Notes: generated by a model from the sequence alone, not told the origin. A DNA stretch of 64,000 bases from Frondihabitans sp. 762G35 (GCF_002074055.1 NZ_CP014619.1:1-64000), one strand, 5' to 3'. Positions 29,409 through 37,903 are shown, numbered from the stretch's first letter. Program-made: numbers and translations.

Positions 29409-30335
29409 CTAACGGTGCGTTGCGGACAGGTTCTGGTCGGCATAACGCAGAGCCCGGATGGCCGTGTCGGCGGGTATGTCGGTGATGAAGCGTTCGAACC
29501 GGGCGAGGGCATCGAGGGACTCGAGGCCGGCCGCCTTGGTGAGGACCCGGAGGGGTGTGCCGGCATCGAGATGTCGGACGATCCAGGTGGCGCGCATGCG
29601 TTGCGATTGGGGATGCAATCCCAACGTGCGGCTTCGGGCGACGAAGTTGGAGATGGCATTGACGTACGCGAGCCTTCGTCCTGGGCGGAAGGCGAAGGCG
29701 TCTGGGGTGGCCGGGTTCAGATCGGGCACGATGTCAGCGAACTCGCGAAGCATGGGGACCATGCGCTCTCGGCCCTGCCGGATGAACACATCAATGTCCC
29801 GGCCATCGCGACGGACGTCCGACGTCCGCAACTCAATGATCTCCTGAGCCGACAGGCCCGCCCCGAGGCCGAGTGCGACGAGGAGATGCGCGTTGGCCCT
29901 GCGGTCCTGTGTGGATTGCCCTCGGGCCCAGCTGACGACGGACACGAGCTGCTTCCGGTCGTAGGGCTCAGAGGGGTCGCTCGGAGGCAAGGGGGGAAGG
30001 CGCCCCGGTCCCGTGCGAACGATGACCTCCGACACGCGAAGCAGGAGGCTGCGCCGGTTGCCGCGCGCTGCCGCGGTGAGGCTGCCGCACCCGACCTGCG
30101 CGTAGTACGCGATCACCTCCCGGGTGAAGATGGCCGGCGCATCCAAGGGCAAGCCTGCGGACTGCCAACACCACAGCGCGAACCCGGCGACGGCTTTACT
30201 GATGGCGGGGACCGGGTAGGGGATGATGCCGTCCACGGTGCGGACGACCTCCTCCACGAGATCCCGGATGGCTTCCCAATGTGCTGGATCGATGAAAGGA
30301 CGAAACGCGTGAGACTTCTTAGGCTCATCACTCAT
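29409..30335 (-). CDS. Tyrosine-recombinase-like protein lacking catalytic residues (2)
   Basis: A 308-residue protein starting MSDEPKKSHAFRPFIDP at ATG 30335. The box I-like segment is LGLGAGLSAQEIIELRTSDV, with Ser where active enzymes have the first Arg. The box II-like segment, RMRATWIVRHLDAGTPLRVL, keeps one Arg but has Gln at the His position. It is followed by AAGLESLDALARFERF, where the expected GH histidine is Leu and the Tyr position is Phe. The recombinase fold is therefore probable and catalysis unlikely. It is divergent from a XRE-cupin regulator and has an operator-like palindrome over its promoter. Confidence 0.55.
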   Translation of the reverse strand: MSDEPKKSHAFRPFIDPAHWEAIRDLVEEVVRTVDGIIPYPVPAISKAVAGFALWCWQSAGLPLDAPAIFTREVIAYYAQVGCGSLTAAARGNRRSLLLRVSEVIVRTGPGRLPPLPPSDPSEPYDRKQLVSVVSWARGQSTQDRRANAHLLVALGLGAGLSAQEIIELRTSDVRRDGRDIDVFIRQGRERMVPMLREFADIVPDLNPATPDAFAFRPGRRLAYVNAISNFVARSRTLGLHPQSQRMRATWIVRHLDAGTPLRVLTKAAGLESLDALARFERFITDIPADTAIRALRYADQNLSATHR

Positions 30336-30338
30336 GAC

Positions 30339-30354
30339 GCTGATAATAATCAGC
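30339..30354. promoter_or_regulatory. Operator-like palindrome GCTGAT-N4-ATCAGC (site 1)
   Basis: A perfect 6-bp inverted repeat lies directly before the leftward gene at 30335. On the minus strand it contains TATTAT, which ends seven bases before that ATG, so the palindrome overlaps a probable -10 of a leaderless transcript. A near copy lies at 31073-31088. The adjacent XRE-cupin protein is the obvious candidate binder. Confidence 0.6.
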
Positions 30355-30417
30355 AAGCCATCTGCCGATGGGACCGGCAGCGGCGTGTCACTAAGGCACC
30401 GTGCAGGCGTGGTCGCG

Positions 30418-31032
30418 ATGTCTGACGAGTCAAACAGCCGCGAGAGTCGGCACGCGATCATTCATGCAGCGGTCATGGACATTGGACGCCACCTGGCCGA
30501 GTTCCGTGAAGGAGGTAGAACCGCTGCCAGCCTTGCGCGCTATGCCGGTGTCGCCGAGAAAACGGTGCGACGAATCGAGGCGGGAGAACAGACCCCGACC
30601 TTGGAGCAGGCGCTTCGTTTGTGTGATGCCATGGGGATCTCGATCACCGCTCTACTCGGTCCCATGCGTGTAACGCGTGCCAGCCGTGTGGCCGACCGTG
30701 AACCGGGCGTGAACTCAGGCGCAGTTCGACTGGATGCACTCTCATCGTCCTTCGAGCACATGGCCGAGGAGATTCTGCCTCCGGATCGTCAAGAATCGTT
30801 CATTCGGCACTCTGGTCTGGAACTGCTCTATGTCGTGCGCGGCGCTGTTCGCCTGCAACTGCATCACGACGAGGAGGGCGAAGTCCTCCCCGAACGGGAC
30901 GCGGTCCAGTTTGACGCCGGGCTGACCCACCGGCTCATCAACGAAGGCGACGAGGATGCCATCATTTTGCGCATGATGAGCAGCGACGGCCTGCGGGTCC
31001 ACGAGGCGAGAACGACCCATCCGGTCTGGTAG
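30418..31032 (+). CDS. XRE-family regulator with C-terminal cupin domain
   Basis: A 204-residue transcription factor. The N-terminal HTH_3 spans about 20-78 (AASLARYAGVAEKTVRRIEAGEQTPTLEQALRLCDAMGIS), and a cupin_2 barrel lies at about 115-195 (GLELLYVVRGAVRLQLHHDEEGEVLPERDAVQFDAGLTHRL). XRE-cupin proteins usually bind a small ligand through the cupin. ATG 30418 is preferred; an in-frame ATG at 30334 would add 28 residues without homology and overlap the divergent start codon. Confidence 0.85.
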   Translation: MSDESNSRESRHAIIHAAVMDIGRHLAEFREGGRTAASLARYAGVAEKTVRRIEAGEQTPTLEQALRLCDAMGISITALLGPMRVTRASRVADREPGVNSGAVRLDALSSSFEHMAEEILPPDRQESFIRHSGLELLYVVRGAVRLQLHHDEEGEVLPERDAVQFDAGLTHRLINEGDEDAIILRMMSSDGLRVHEARTTHPVW

Positions 31033-31072
31033 CTCGTTCACCCCGGCGCGTCGACAGCGCCGCAGTCGAAGT

Positions 31073-31088
31073 GCTTATACTAATCAGC
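31073..31088. promoter_or_regulatory. Operator-like palindrome GCTTAT-N4-ATCAGC (site 2) over a leaderless promoter
   Basis: A near copy of site 1 (one arm mismatch), ending directly before ATG 31089. It contains TATACT at 31076-31081, a good -10 placed seven bases before the ATG. TCGACA at 31051-31056 is a possible -35 with a long 19-bp spacer. The same protein probably controls both promoters. Confidence 0.6.
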
Positions 31089-31547
31089 ATGGGGAAAGAA
31101 GGGCCTGCCGTGATTAGGGTGACCGCCGTAGGTGGTCATCCAGTACATCTGGGGTGGACGTCGAGCATCTTGGTGCCCGCGGATGTCGAGATCGAGTTCG
31201 TTGATTTCGGCTCGCGTGTGGAATGTGTGGTCACGCGTCGTGATGAGCAGGTCGGCGTGGTGTGCAATTTGGACACCGGTGAACGTGCCTTCCAGACGAA
31301 CGGCCACCCGGCGTCGCTCGTCGCGCGTCTGGCCCTTGCCTGTGTCGACGCACGGCAGGCCTACGGATCGACCTCTCCTGACCGGAAACAGCAGCCATCC
31401 CCGTTCCTGCCGATAGCGGCTATCGCCGAGCTCGGAGGTGCCGAGTACGTCCAGCCAGCTTCGGCACGCTATCCCTTGCCATCCGAGCTGCGGACCCCAC
31501 CTGCTCAGGTTTCTGGGGCGCCATCACGACCGGAAGACGACGAGTAG
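31089..31547 (+). CDS. Hypothetical protein
   Basis: A 152-residue protein I do not recognise. The N-terminal half is beta-rich (VIRVTAVGGHPVHLGWTSSILVPADVEIEFVD, then VECVVTRRDEQVGVVCNLDTGER). A short helical piece follows (LVARLALACVDARQAY), and the C-terminus is Pro/Ser-rich and probably disordered. No membrane segment or signal peptide is seen. ATG 31089 is chosen because the -10 TATACT sits seven bases before it; a GTG at 31071 lies inside the operator. Its 3' end overlaps the convergent HTH gene by 43 bases. Confidence 0.6.
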   Translation: MGKEGPAVIRVTAVGGHPVHLGWTSSILVPADVEIEFVDFGSRVECVVTRRDEQVGVVCNLDTGERAFQTNGHPASLVARLALACVDARQAYGSTSPDRKQQPSPFLPIAAIAELGGAEYVQPASARYPLPSELRTPPAQVSGAPSRPEDDE

Positions 31548-31804
31548 AGGTCGGCATTGAGCCCGATCTCCAGACGGGAAATCGTCGCAAGGTCAGGCCA
31601 TGACTCACCATGGAGGATCCTGACGAGCGTCGCGTTATGAAGGCCTGTCTGCTCCGCGACGGAGCGGATAGAGCGGCCCGCCATCGCTACGCGAAGGTTC
31701 ACGACGAACAGGCGAGCTACTTCACCGAACGGGTCCGGTGACGGAACGTCCGGCCAGGGAGCCGGCGCGAGTTCCGCCGGCGTCTGCCGGGCCGTGCGTG
31801 CCAT
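31505..31804 (-). CDS. Small XRE-like helix-turn-helix protein
   Basis: A 99-residue protein with a HTH at about 50-90 (RSIRSVAEQTGLHNATLVRILHGESWPDLATISRLEIGL). The first 30 residues are Pro/Ala-rich. ATG 31804 is used; TACCCT ends six bases before it and could be the -10 of a leaderless transcript. It is convergent with, and overlaps, the hypothetical gene at 31089. The ORF extends upstream in frame but without protein-like composition. Confidence 0.65.
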   Translation of the reverse strand: MARTARQTPAELAPAPWPDVPSPDPFGEVARLFVVNLRVAMAGRSIRSVAEQTGLHNATLVRILHGESWPDLATISRLEIGLNADLYSSSSGRDGAPET

Positions 31805-32283
31805 GCGTCCAGGGTAGAGGCACCGGGTCGGTGCGTGATGTACGAGAGGCGAGTTGATGCCCGCGATCATGCCCGGACCATGACGCAACAGGTCGTAACC
31901 CTGCTGCGACCTACCAGGCGAAAGCATGCGAGCATCTTCGCCTTCTCTCGCCGGCATCAGTTCGAGCACGCCAGGCAGGTACGCCAGCTTAAAGCGCTAT
32001 CGTCTGCGATCGATCACATCAGCTTGTGTGACCGCGGAGGTAGCGCGTCTACATCTGCAGAGCGCGTGTCGTCGCTATCAATTCAGGTCGGCGTCTCGAG
32101 CAAATCAGGGACGGTTCACGAGGAGGATTGGCAGCAGGCCAAGGCCGCCGGCGGTGACGACGATCGTGACCATAAAAAGCAGTCCGCCTTGGCTATGTCA
32201 AGGTACTTGGGACCCACCAGGGCAATCTAGGCCGGACCCACTTGTGGCCCTCACGGACGGTCGTGAGCTGGGAGAATCCCCGG
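31805..32283. other. Spacer with one short hydrophobic ORF
   Basis: About 480 bp without a convincing gene. A 22-codon leftward ORF at 32105-32173 encodes a hydrophobic peptide beginning MVTIVVTAGGLGLLPILL. It has no clear ribosome site and could be a relic, a small membrane peptide or chance. Longer rightward ORFs here look like noise. Confidence 0.35.
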
Positions 32284-32757
32284 CTAGCTGGAGCTGACGC
32301 CTTCTTTGAGGTGACGGTAGATGGTGCCGCGTGAGACGCCGAAGGTGTCGGCGATCTGCTGCACCGTGTAGGTCTTCTCGTCGCACATCGCTCGGGCCCG
32401 CTTGGCCTTCGTGGCGGTCATCTTGGAACGCCCTCCGCCGTTTCGACCGCGGGCTCGGGCGGCGGCGAGTCCGTCCTTCGTGCGTTCGACGATGAGGTCG
32501 TGCTCGAACTCGGCAATGGCAGCGAGCATGTGGAAGAACAGGCGGCCGCCGGGGGTGGTCGTATCGATGCCCTGCGATAGGGCTCTGAGGCCAACGCCGC
32601 GGCGGTCGAGTCCGTCGGCGATCTCTTTGAGGTTTCGGACGGAGCGGCCATTGGCGAGTGCGGTCGATAAGCGGAACCGCATTGCGCATGGAGAGAACGA
32701 AGGCGCTAACAGGGAACAGGCACTTCGCCTCAGTGACGCCGTCGAAGAGATAGCCAA
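32284..32757 (-). pseudogene. 5'-truncated serine recombinase (resolvase/invertase family)
   Basis: The reading frame matches the C-terminal two thirds of a Pin/TnpR-type recombinase: GRSVRNLKEIADGL, then TPGGRLFFHMLAAIAEFEHDLIVERT and a C-terminal HTH (YTVQQIADTFGVSRGTIYRHL). The N-terminal catalytic part, including the RVSxxxQ serine motif and the DRL.R region, is missing. Homology stops near 32650, and upstream residues look unrelated. It is a broken relative of the intact enzyme at 37184-37792 and marks the other side of the NTPase/HEPN module. Confidence 0.8.
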
Positions 32758-32810
32758 CTGGTGGTCGTCGCGCTTTAGACCTTTCTAGCTGCTCCGACGG
32801 GTCCGATCGC

Positions 32811-35800
32811 CTAGCCGTGGTGCAGAGTAATCCGCAGCGTTTGGCCCTTGTCAGGCTTAGACATAGAGATAATCCCGGCGCTCTTGAGTCGTTTAACAAT
32901 GGTCCGATTTTCGGATGTATCGGTGATCTTCGGCCGCTGCCTGCCGGCATCTGCGATGGTTCGGTAGGGGCCGCCAATCTGCCGGAGAAGCTGACGCAAC
33001 TCGTCTATAGAAATTCGATCTCCGGCGCTTGCGAGTAGGCGAAGAACGGTTTCCTTCCGGGCACCCCCTGCTTGGACCATTGAGATCGCGCTTGCACCGA
33101 GAGTAAGACGCTCCTCGAGGCCGCTCTCGGCGATGGCCTCGTAGGCGTCTGCGGGAACGTTGGCGAATGCGTTCAGGTTGTTGACGAGCCTCGCCTGGAT
33201 TGTCGCCTTGATGTTCCGACTTCGGATGAGGGGGGCGATGTGCTCAACCTTGACCGTGGTGGGGAGAACCATGTCGATGAACGCGGTGGATTTTGTGATG
33301 GCGTATTCCTGGGTGGCCCAGTCGACCATAAGGCGAGCCGCGAATGCCTCTGGGTCGTCGACGAGGAGATCCTCGGCAATGAGCCGACCCATGAGCTCTC
33401 CCGCCTCTGGTTTCAGAGAAGATGCGGGCAGGACTCCCGGATCAAGATCTAGTGCCAGGTCTACTCGGTGCTCTGTAGCTAATGCGTCCGGGCCGGCATT
33501 CACGATGGCTAGGGCTACAGCCGAGCGCCGCTGTTGCTCGACTTCGCCTACGTCGGTGATGGCTGGGACGCGTGCAAGAAGAGCGCTGATGCTGCTGTCG
33601 ACCTCGCCTGCCCAGTCGATGTAGGAGGCGACGTTCTGGAATGTGGGTGAGGTTCGAGGCTCGCGGACGAGGGCGGGCCATGCGGCGGAGGGAACTTCGC
33701 TTAGCTGCTCGACCGTGCAGTCGGGTGCAGCCGTCGGAATGAGGCGGTCGTAATGCGTTCTTCCCCATTGCTGCGACGCAGTGAGAATCGGGACAAATTG
33801 GTCAGGGTGTTCGATTGTGAATGCCGTTGTTGGGGAGTTCTCGAAAGCCTGGAGGTAATCGTCGAGGCTGTCCACGGCGTAGCTATACAGTTCCGGGTGA
33901 CTGGTCCTCAATGCATCGAGGGCGATGTTTTCTGATCGGGATAGCTGTTGAAGGTTGGACGCCGTGATCGTGAACGCTCGGGTGCGGGCAAGCACGCGGC
34001 GGGCCGAAGAGGTGAGGGGAGTGACGTCGGGCAGGGTGCTCCCTGTGTCTACTAGGAGGGCAACTGTGGCTTCGGCAGTGAATTGTTCCTGCGTGAGGGA
34101 TGGAAGGGCTTGGTAGTTGGCCTCTAGAACCGCTCGCACGGTGTCGGGGAGGTCGTAGTCCAGGTCGCCTCGGTGCTGAATTGCCGTGTCCAGCAGGCTG
34201 ATCCGTTCTTCTGGGTCGAGGGGGGCTTGGTCGACAAGGTAGCTATAGATGCCCTTGGACAGGGGGGCCAGCTTCGCGATGAAGGGATCTTTAGCGGCGC
34301 CGGCGTTCATGTATAGGTCGATGAAGGCTTGATCGTCCGTGTTTCCGCTGGTGAGGCGACCGACAACGACTGTTGCGTCGCTTGGACGGTGGTGGAGGAG
34401 GTGGTCGAGGATCGAGACGTTGTGCATGCTGCGTTCGGTGAGGACGGAGCGGCCTTGGTCTCTGAGGATTGCGTCCACGTCGTCGCCATCGAGAGCGTAT
34501 TCGGGGTCTGGGATGCCGCGATCAACGTTGCGCATGATGTAGGTCATGGCGTCAGGGCGGATAAGTTCGCCGTAGAAGGTCGACACGTGCAGGGCGAAGT
34601 AAGACGTCAGGTACCCGCTGATCACAAGGTCGACGACAAGGCGAGACGGTAATAGCGCCTCTGCCCATTGCTGGAAGGTCTTTTCGACCTCGCCATCGGC
34701 GGCGCTATAAGTAAAGTCGGCGCGGCCGGCTAGGCCCTGCCAATTATGCCGGCGGAGAAACTCACTGCGCGTGGCGTTTCTCCGGATTTTCTCGCGGTCG
34801 GCCTCAGCCATGTGGGCCGCTTCTGGACCGAAATCAACAGAGGCGCCAAGCAGCGTTTCGACGACATTCCGAGGGAGGGACATCTGCTGCGGTGACCCGT
34901 AGTAGCTCGCTGAATTGACCGTAACGGTGATCTCCCCTCGCCCCGCACGCAATTCGCGCCAAAAATGGGGTGTGCGTAGCGACGCGTCATCGACTGGTGA
35001 ACCATCCAGTCGGATGGCCGCCTCTACGAATGGAGTACCTGAGGCCGTGGCTAGTGCGTCTATCTGAGAACGTAGTTTCTTTCCGAGTGCTTCGGCTCTT
35101 TCCGTGGCGGCATCTTCGCTGGCGATGCGCCTGCGCAGTCGAGTGCTGTCATCGCGAAGCTGTTCCAGGTTTGCTTGAACAAGGCTGCGCCATGTTCGGA
35201 AGAGCCGGTCCAGAGAGCTTTCGCCGTGGCGGACGGCTTCGAAGTCTGCCAGGTGGCTATTCTTGAAAAGGATCATGGCGAAGAGGCGGTCCGGATCGAG
35301 CTCTGGCACGGGCGTGGGCACATCGAGCAGTTGGCGTTTAAAGACCTCGTATTCGTTCACGATGTTGTGAATGAGACGCATGTCGGCGACGTGGCGGGCA
35401 GACAGGTCCACGAGATCTTTGGAGATCGCGTGACCGCGCGATGTGAGCAGCGAGAGCAAGAGATCTCGAGCGTTCTTGTGCGTGATGAACGGGACCATCG
35501 GCACGATCAATTCGAAAAATTTGGTGCGGTTCGCTCGGACGAGTTCGGCACGTGCCTCGTCGGTTGTGACAAGGGCCGCGTCCCTCCCGAGTTTCTCAAA
35601 AACACTGTCTCGGACTGCGTAGATGAACCGGACGTTTCGGGGTTCCAGCTGGGCTGCGGCATTGAGAAGGCCATTGAGGGATCGGAGGGATTCGAAAATG
35701 CCTGGGTCGTTGAAGCGATCGAGATCTTCGATGATGACGATGTCGCGTTTTGGGTTCGATTCGAAGAAGTAGATGATTTCGTCGAGGTATTCGTCAAAGT

Positions 35801-36470
35801 AGCTTGTCGACCGTGGTGGCAGGGTGATGGATGCTGGTCCGGCGGTGACTTTCTCAAGGCCGAAGTGGCCTTGAAGCAAGAGCCGAATTAGAAGCACGCC
35901 AGCGCCGCCTGCTACGAGCACGCCGACGGCGATGATCACCGCTCGAACAGACATAGGAAGAGTCGGCAGTGCGATGTGAAGTGCTGCAGCCAGGGGTGCC
36001 CCGGCTCCAATGGCAACCAAGATGGCGAGAACGAGGAGACCCCCAGCAACCGCGATCAGCGTCTCCCGTTTCCATCGTAGGCGCGAAATTCTGCGGAAAC
36101 GAGATTGGGGCGTGTCTGAAGGGTGCTGCTGGTAGAGCAGCTGCTTGACGATCTCCTTTTGGATGCGGTTTGAGGTTGTTTGAGCCGCGGGGTTCCCTCC
36201 GGACGCGGTGTCGACGGACTCGGGCTCTACTCCCAAGGTCAGCAGGGACAGATTGATCACCCGGGCCGAATAGCTGGCCGCCAGTTGTCCAAGCACACTG
36301 CTTTTGCCCACACCGTATGAGCCCGCAAGAGCAATATTTCTAACGAGGGGTTGGTCATCAATTGCGCGTTTGAGCGCGGCCAAGTACGTCCCATGGACAG
36401 CTTGGTCGTACCGCGGAGCGAGACTCTCCAAAGCGAGAGCGGGATGAGTGTTATCGACGGGGTCAAGCAT
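32811..36470 (-). CDS. YobI/KAP-like membrane P-loop NTPase
   Basis: A 1219-residue STAND/KAP-like ATPase. Walker A GSYGVGKS is at 50-57, and two predicted transmembrane segments lie in an insertion at about 135-200. Walker B DIVIIEDLDRF is near residue 248, followed by sensor-like VRFIYAVRDSVFEK. This arrangement matches YobI-type NTPases, many of which sit in defence islands. The remaining 850 residues are helical, ending in a winged-helix-like region (LRQLLRQIGGPYRTIADAGRQRP...NRTIVKRLKSAGIISM). The ATG follows TAGGTT by six bases, so it is perhaps leaderless. The local GC content looks lower than in the core. Confidence 0.75.
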   Translation of the reverse strand: MLDPVDNTHPALALESLAPRYDQAVHGTYLAALKRAIDDQPLVRNIALAGSYGVGKSSVLGQLAASYSARVINLSLLTLGVEPESVDTASGGNPAAQTTSNRIQKEIVKQLLYQQHPSDTPQSRFRRISRLRWKRETLIAVAGGLLVLAILVAIGAGAPLAAALHIALPTLPMSVRAVIIAVGVLVAGGAGVLLIRLLLQGHFGLEKVTAGPASITLPPRSTSYFDEYLDEIIYFFESNPKRDIVIIEDLDRFNDPGIFESLRSLNGLLNAAAQLEPRNVRFIYAVRDSVFEKLGRDAALVTTDEARAELVRANRTKFFELIVPMVPFITHKNARDLLLSLLTSRGHAISKDLVDLSARHVADMRLIHNIVNEYEVFKRQLLDVPTPVPELDPDRLFAMILFKNSHLADFEAVRHGESSLDRLFRTWRSLVQANLEQLRDDSTRLRRRIASEDAATERAEALGKKLRSQIDALATASGTPFVEAAIRLDGSPVDDASLRTPHFWRELRAGRGEITVTVNSASYYGSPQQMSLPRNVVETLLGASVDFGPEAAHMAEADREKIRRNATRSEFLRRHNWQGLAGRADFTYSAADGEVEKTFQQWAEALLPSRLVVDLVISGYLTSYFALHVSTFYGELIRPDAMTYIMRNVDRGIPDPEYALDGDDVDAILRDQGRSVLTERSMHNVSILDHLLHHRPSDATVVVGRLTSGNTDDQAFIDLYMNAGAAKDPFIAKLAPLSKGIYSYLVDQAPLDPEERISLLDTAIQHRGDLDYDLPDTVRAVLEANYQALPSLTQEQFTAEATVALLVDTGSTLPDVTPLTSSARRVLARTRAFTITASNLQQLSRSENIALDALRTSHPELYSYAVDSLDDYLQAFENSPTTAFTIEHPDQFVPILTASQQWGRTHYDRLIPTAAPDCTVEQLSEVPSAAWPALVREPRTSPTFQNVASYIDWAGEVDSSISALLARVPAITDVGEVEQQRRSAVALAIVNAGPDALATEHRVDLALDLDPGVLPASSLKPEAGELMGRLIAEDLLVDDPEAFAARLMVDWATQEYAITKSTAFIDMVLPTTVKVEHIAPLIRSRNIKATIQARLVNNLNAFANVPADAYEAIAESGLEERLTLGASAISMVQAGGARKETVLRLLASAGDRISIDELRQLLRQIGGPYRTIADAGRQRPKITDTSENRTIVKRLKSAGIISMSKPDKGQTLRITLHHG

Positions 36471-36673
36471 GTGGCGAACCTAACGGACTGTGCCAACATC
36501 GACGCGGAGGCCGCCGTCGGAGTCGTCGTCGTCGATGTTGACAAAGAATGGCGCATCACCGTAAGACGCCCTCGTGGCTCCGTTCTCACACGGAAAGCGG
36601 AGAGACAATGCCTACCGTTTTTGAAACTCCTCACCAAGCGCAAGCCGGACCTGCCTTGGCCTCGGACTTACCG

Positions 36674-37183
36674 TTACGAGAGATCCGATATCTCGACAAC
36701 GCCCGCGTAGATGTGCCTTAGAAAACTGACGGCGGACACCATCGGGTACGTCACTGCGCCTCGCGGATGCCCGACCCATTTGTTCCGCAGACGCAGCATG
36801 TCTCGAAGGAACTCGTCGAGCTCGGGCCTCAAGGAGTAGCCCTTTCGAAGCGACTCGATGAGACGGCTCATGCCGGCCGTGGGCGATTGGTCAACCTTAA
36901 ACCGCATGGCGAGCTCGAGGGCCTGGAGAGCTTTCTCGACCGCCAGAGCAGCGAACTCATAGTGAATGACCGAAGCCTCCAAAAGGTCTCCGCTCACGTC
37001 AAGGAGGGCGACAACATCGCTCGGTGTTGATGACGATGCCGGAAAGGTCGATATCAGTTCACGGATAGCTGGCGGTGTCGCCGGCACCGGGGGCTGCGAC
37101 GAACTCGTGGGGACCAGCGACATTCGCGTGGTCCGCTCGTCTAGCTGGAATGTCCACGTCGTCGGATACCGGCTCTCGCTCAA
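36674..37183 (-). CDS. HEPN-domain protein, candidate RNase toxin
   Basis: A 169-residue helical protein whose C-terminal half has the HEPN signature R-x(4-6)-H: Arg133-Asn-Lys-Trp-Val-Gly-His139, in MLRLRNKWVGHPRG. Many HEPN proteins are RNases in defence and toxin systems; others are non-catalytic partners. The TTG at 37183 directly follows the recombinase stop and has AAGGGA six bases upstream, so coupled translation is likely. An ATG at 37123 would give 149 residues and keep the HEPN core. It points the same way as the NTPase 203 bases downstream. Confidence 0.65.
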   Translation of the reverse strand: MSESRYPTTWTFQLDERTTRMSLVPTSSSQPPVPATPPAIRELISTFPASSSTPSDVVALLDVSGDLLEASVIHYEFAALAVEKALQALELAMRFKVDQSPTAGMSRLIESLRKGYSLRPELDEFLRDMLRLRNKWVGHPRGAVTYPMVSAVSFLRHIYAGVVEISDLS

Positions 37184-37792
37184 CTAGTTCCCTTCACGAC
37201 TTGTGGCCCCTTCGGCAGCCGATTGCGCGAGAGCTCGGTACAGAGTCGCGCGGTTGATCCCGAGCTTTCGGGCGACGACGGTCTTGGGAATCCCGGCGTC
37301 GATCAGGCCGCAAGCTTTCCCGACCTGTTCGGGGGTCAGCTTGCGTGCGCGGCCGAGGTACCTACCAGCCTCTTTGGCGATCCGAATTCCCTCGCTTTGA
37401 CGCTCACGTATTAGGGAACGTTCGAATTCAGCGAAGGCGCCGAGGAGGTTGAGCATGAGCTGACCGATCGCGTCGCCAGTATCGGCGCCGTAGGTCTGTT
37501 GCTCTTTGACGAACGTCACCGACGCCCCTTTGGCCGAGATCTCGTCGACGATGTCACGGAGGTCACGAAGAGACCGCGCGAGGCGGTCCATAGAAGAGAC
37601 GCGGACGCTGTCGCCATCCCTGACGTACCGGATGCACTCGGCCAACGCCGTCCGGTCGGCGCGAGAACCACCAGAGACCTTCTCTTCGAAGACCCTATCG
37701 ACGGGACCGATGGCCTCGAGCTGGCGGGCCAAGTTCTGGTCAGCGGTACTGACCCGCACGTAAGCAACGGACTGCCTCTTGTGCTGCGTCAT
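37184..37792 (-). CDS. Serine recombinase (Pin/TnpR resolvase-invertase family)
   Basis: An apparently intact 202-residue site-specific recombinase. The catalytic serine is Ser15 in YVRVSTADQN, the DRLARSLRDL helix is present, the E-helix region reads LNLLGAFAEFERSLIRERQSEG, and the C-terminal HTH is IPKTVVARKLGINRATLYRAL. ATG 37792 begins MTQHKRQSVAYVRVS; ten more codons upstream are open. The direct repeat A1 lies about 45-110 bp upstream, where resolvases normally have their recombination site. Confidence 0.92.
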   Translation of the reverse strand: MTQHKRQSVAYVRVSTADQNLARQLEAIGPVDRVFEEKVSGGSRADRTALAECIRYVRDGDSVRVSSMDRLARSLRDLRDIVDEISAKGASVTFVKEQQTYGADTGDAIGQLMLNLLGAFAEFERSLIRERQSEGIRIAKEAGRYLGRARKLTPEQVGKACGLIDAGIPKTVVARKLGINRATLYRALAQSAAEGATSREGN

Positions 37793-37836
37793 TCCTAGAC
37801 CCTTGCACAAATCTGTTGCAATGGTCGGTAATGGAC

Positions 37837-37903
37837 CCTAAAGCGACGCCGATTTGCTCGGCAGAGCGTGTCGCGTTGGGCTGTACCTCAAAGCGACAAG
37901 GCT
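37837..37903 (+). repeat. Direct repeat A1 (res-like site beside serine recombinase)
   Basis: A composite element: AAAGCGAC, 19 unlike bases, then CGTGTCGC, then a 19-base identical core TTGGGCTGTACCTCAAAGC preceded by one variable base, then a near-identical tail. The same parts occur with the same spacing at 45049-45106 (A2) in the same orientation. The spacing conservation argues for a functional site rather than chance. Confidence 0.75.

Noticed and set aside
31835-32230. 131-codon rightward ORF
   Set aside because: No ribosome site, no protein-like pattern, and it runs into a region of mixed composition. Treated as noncoding.
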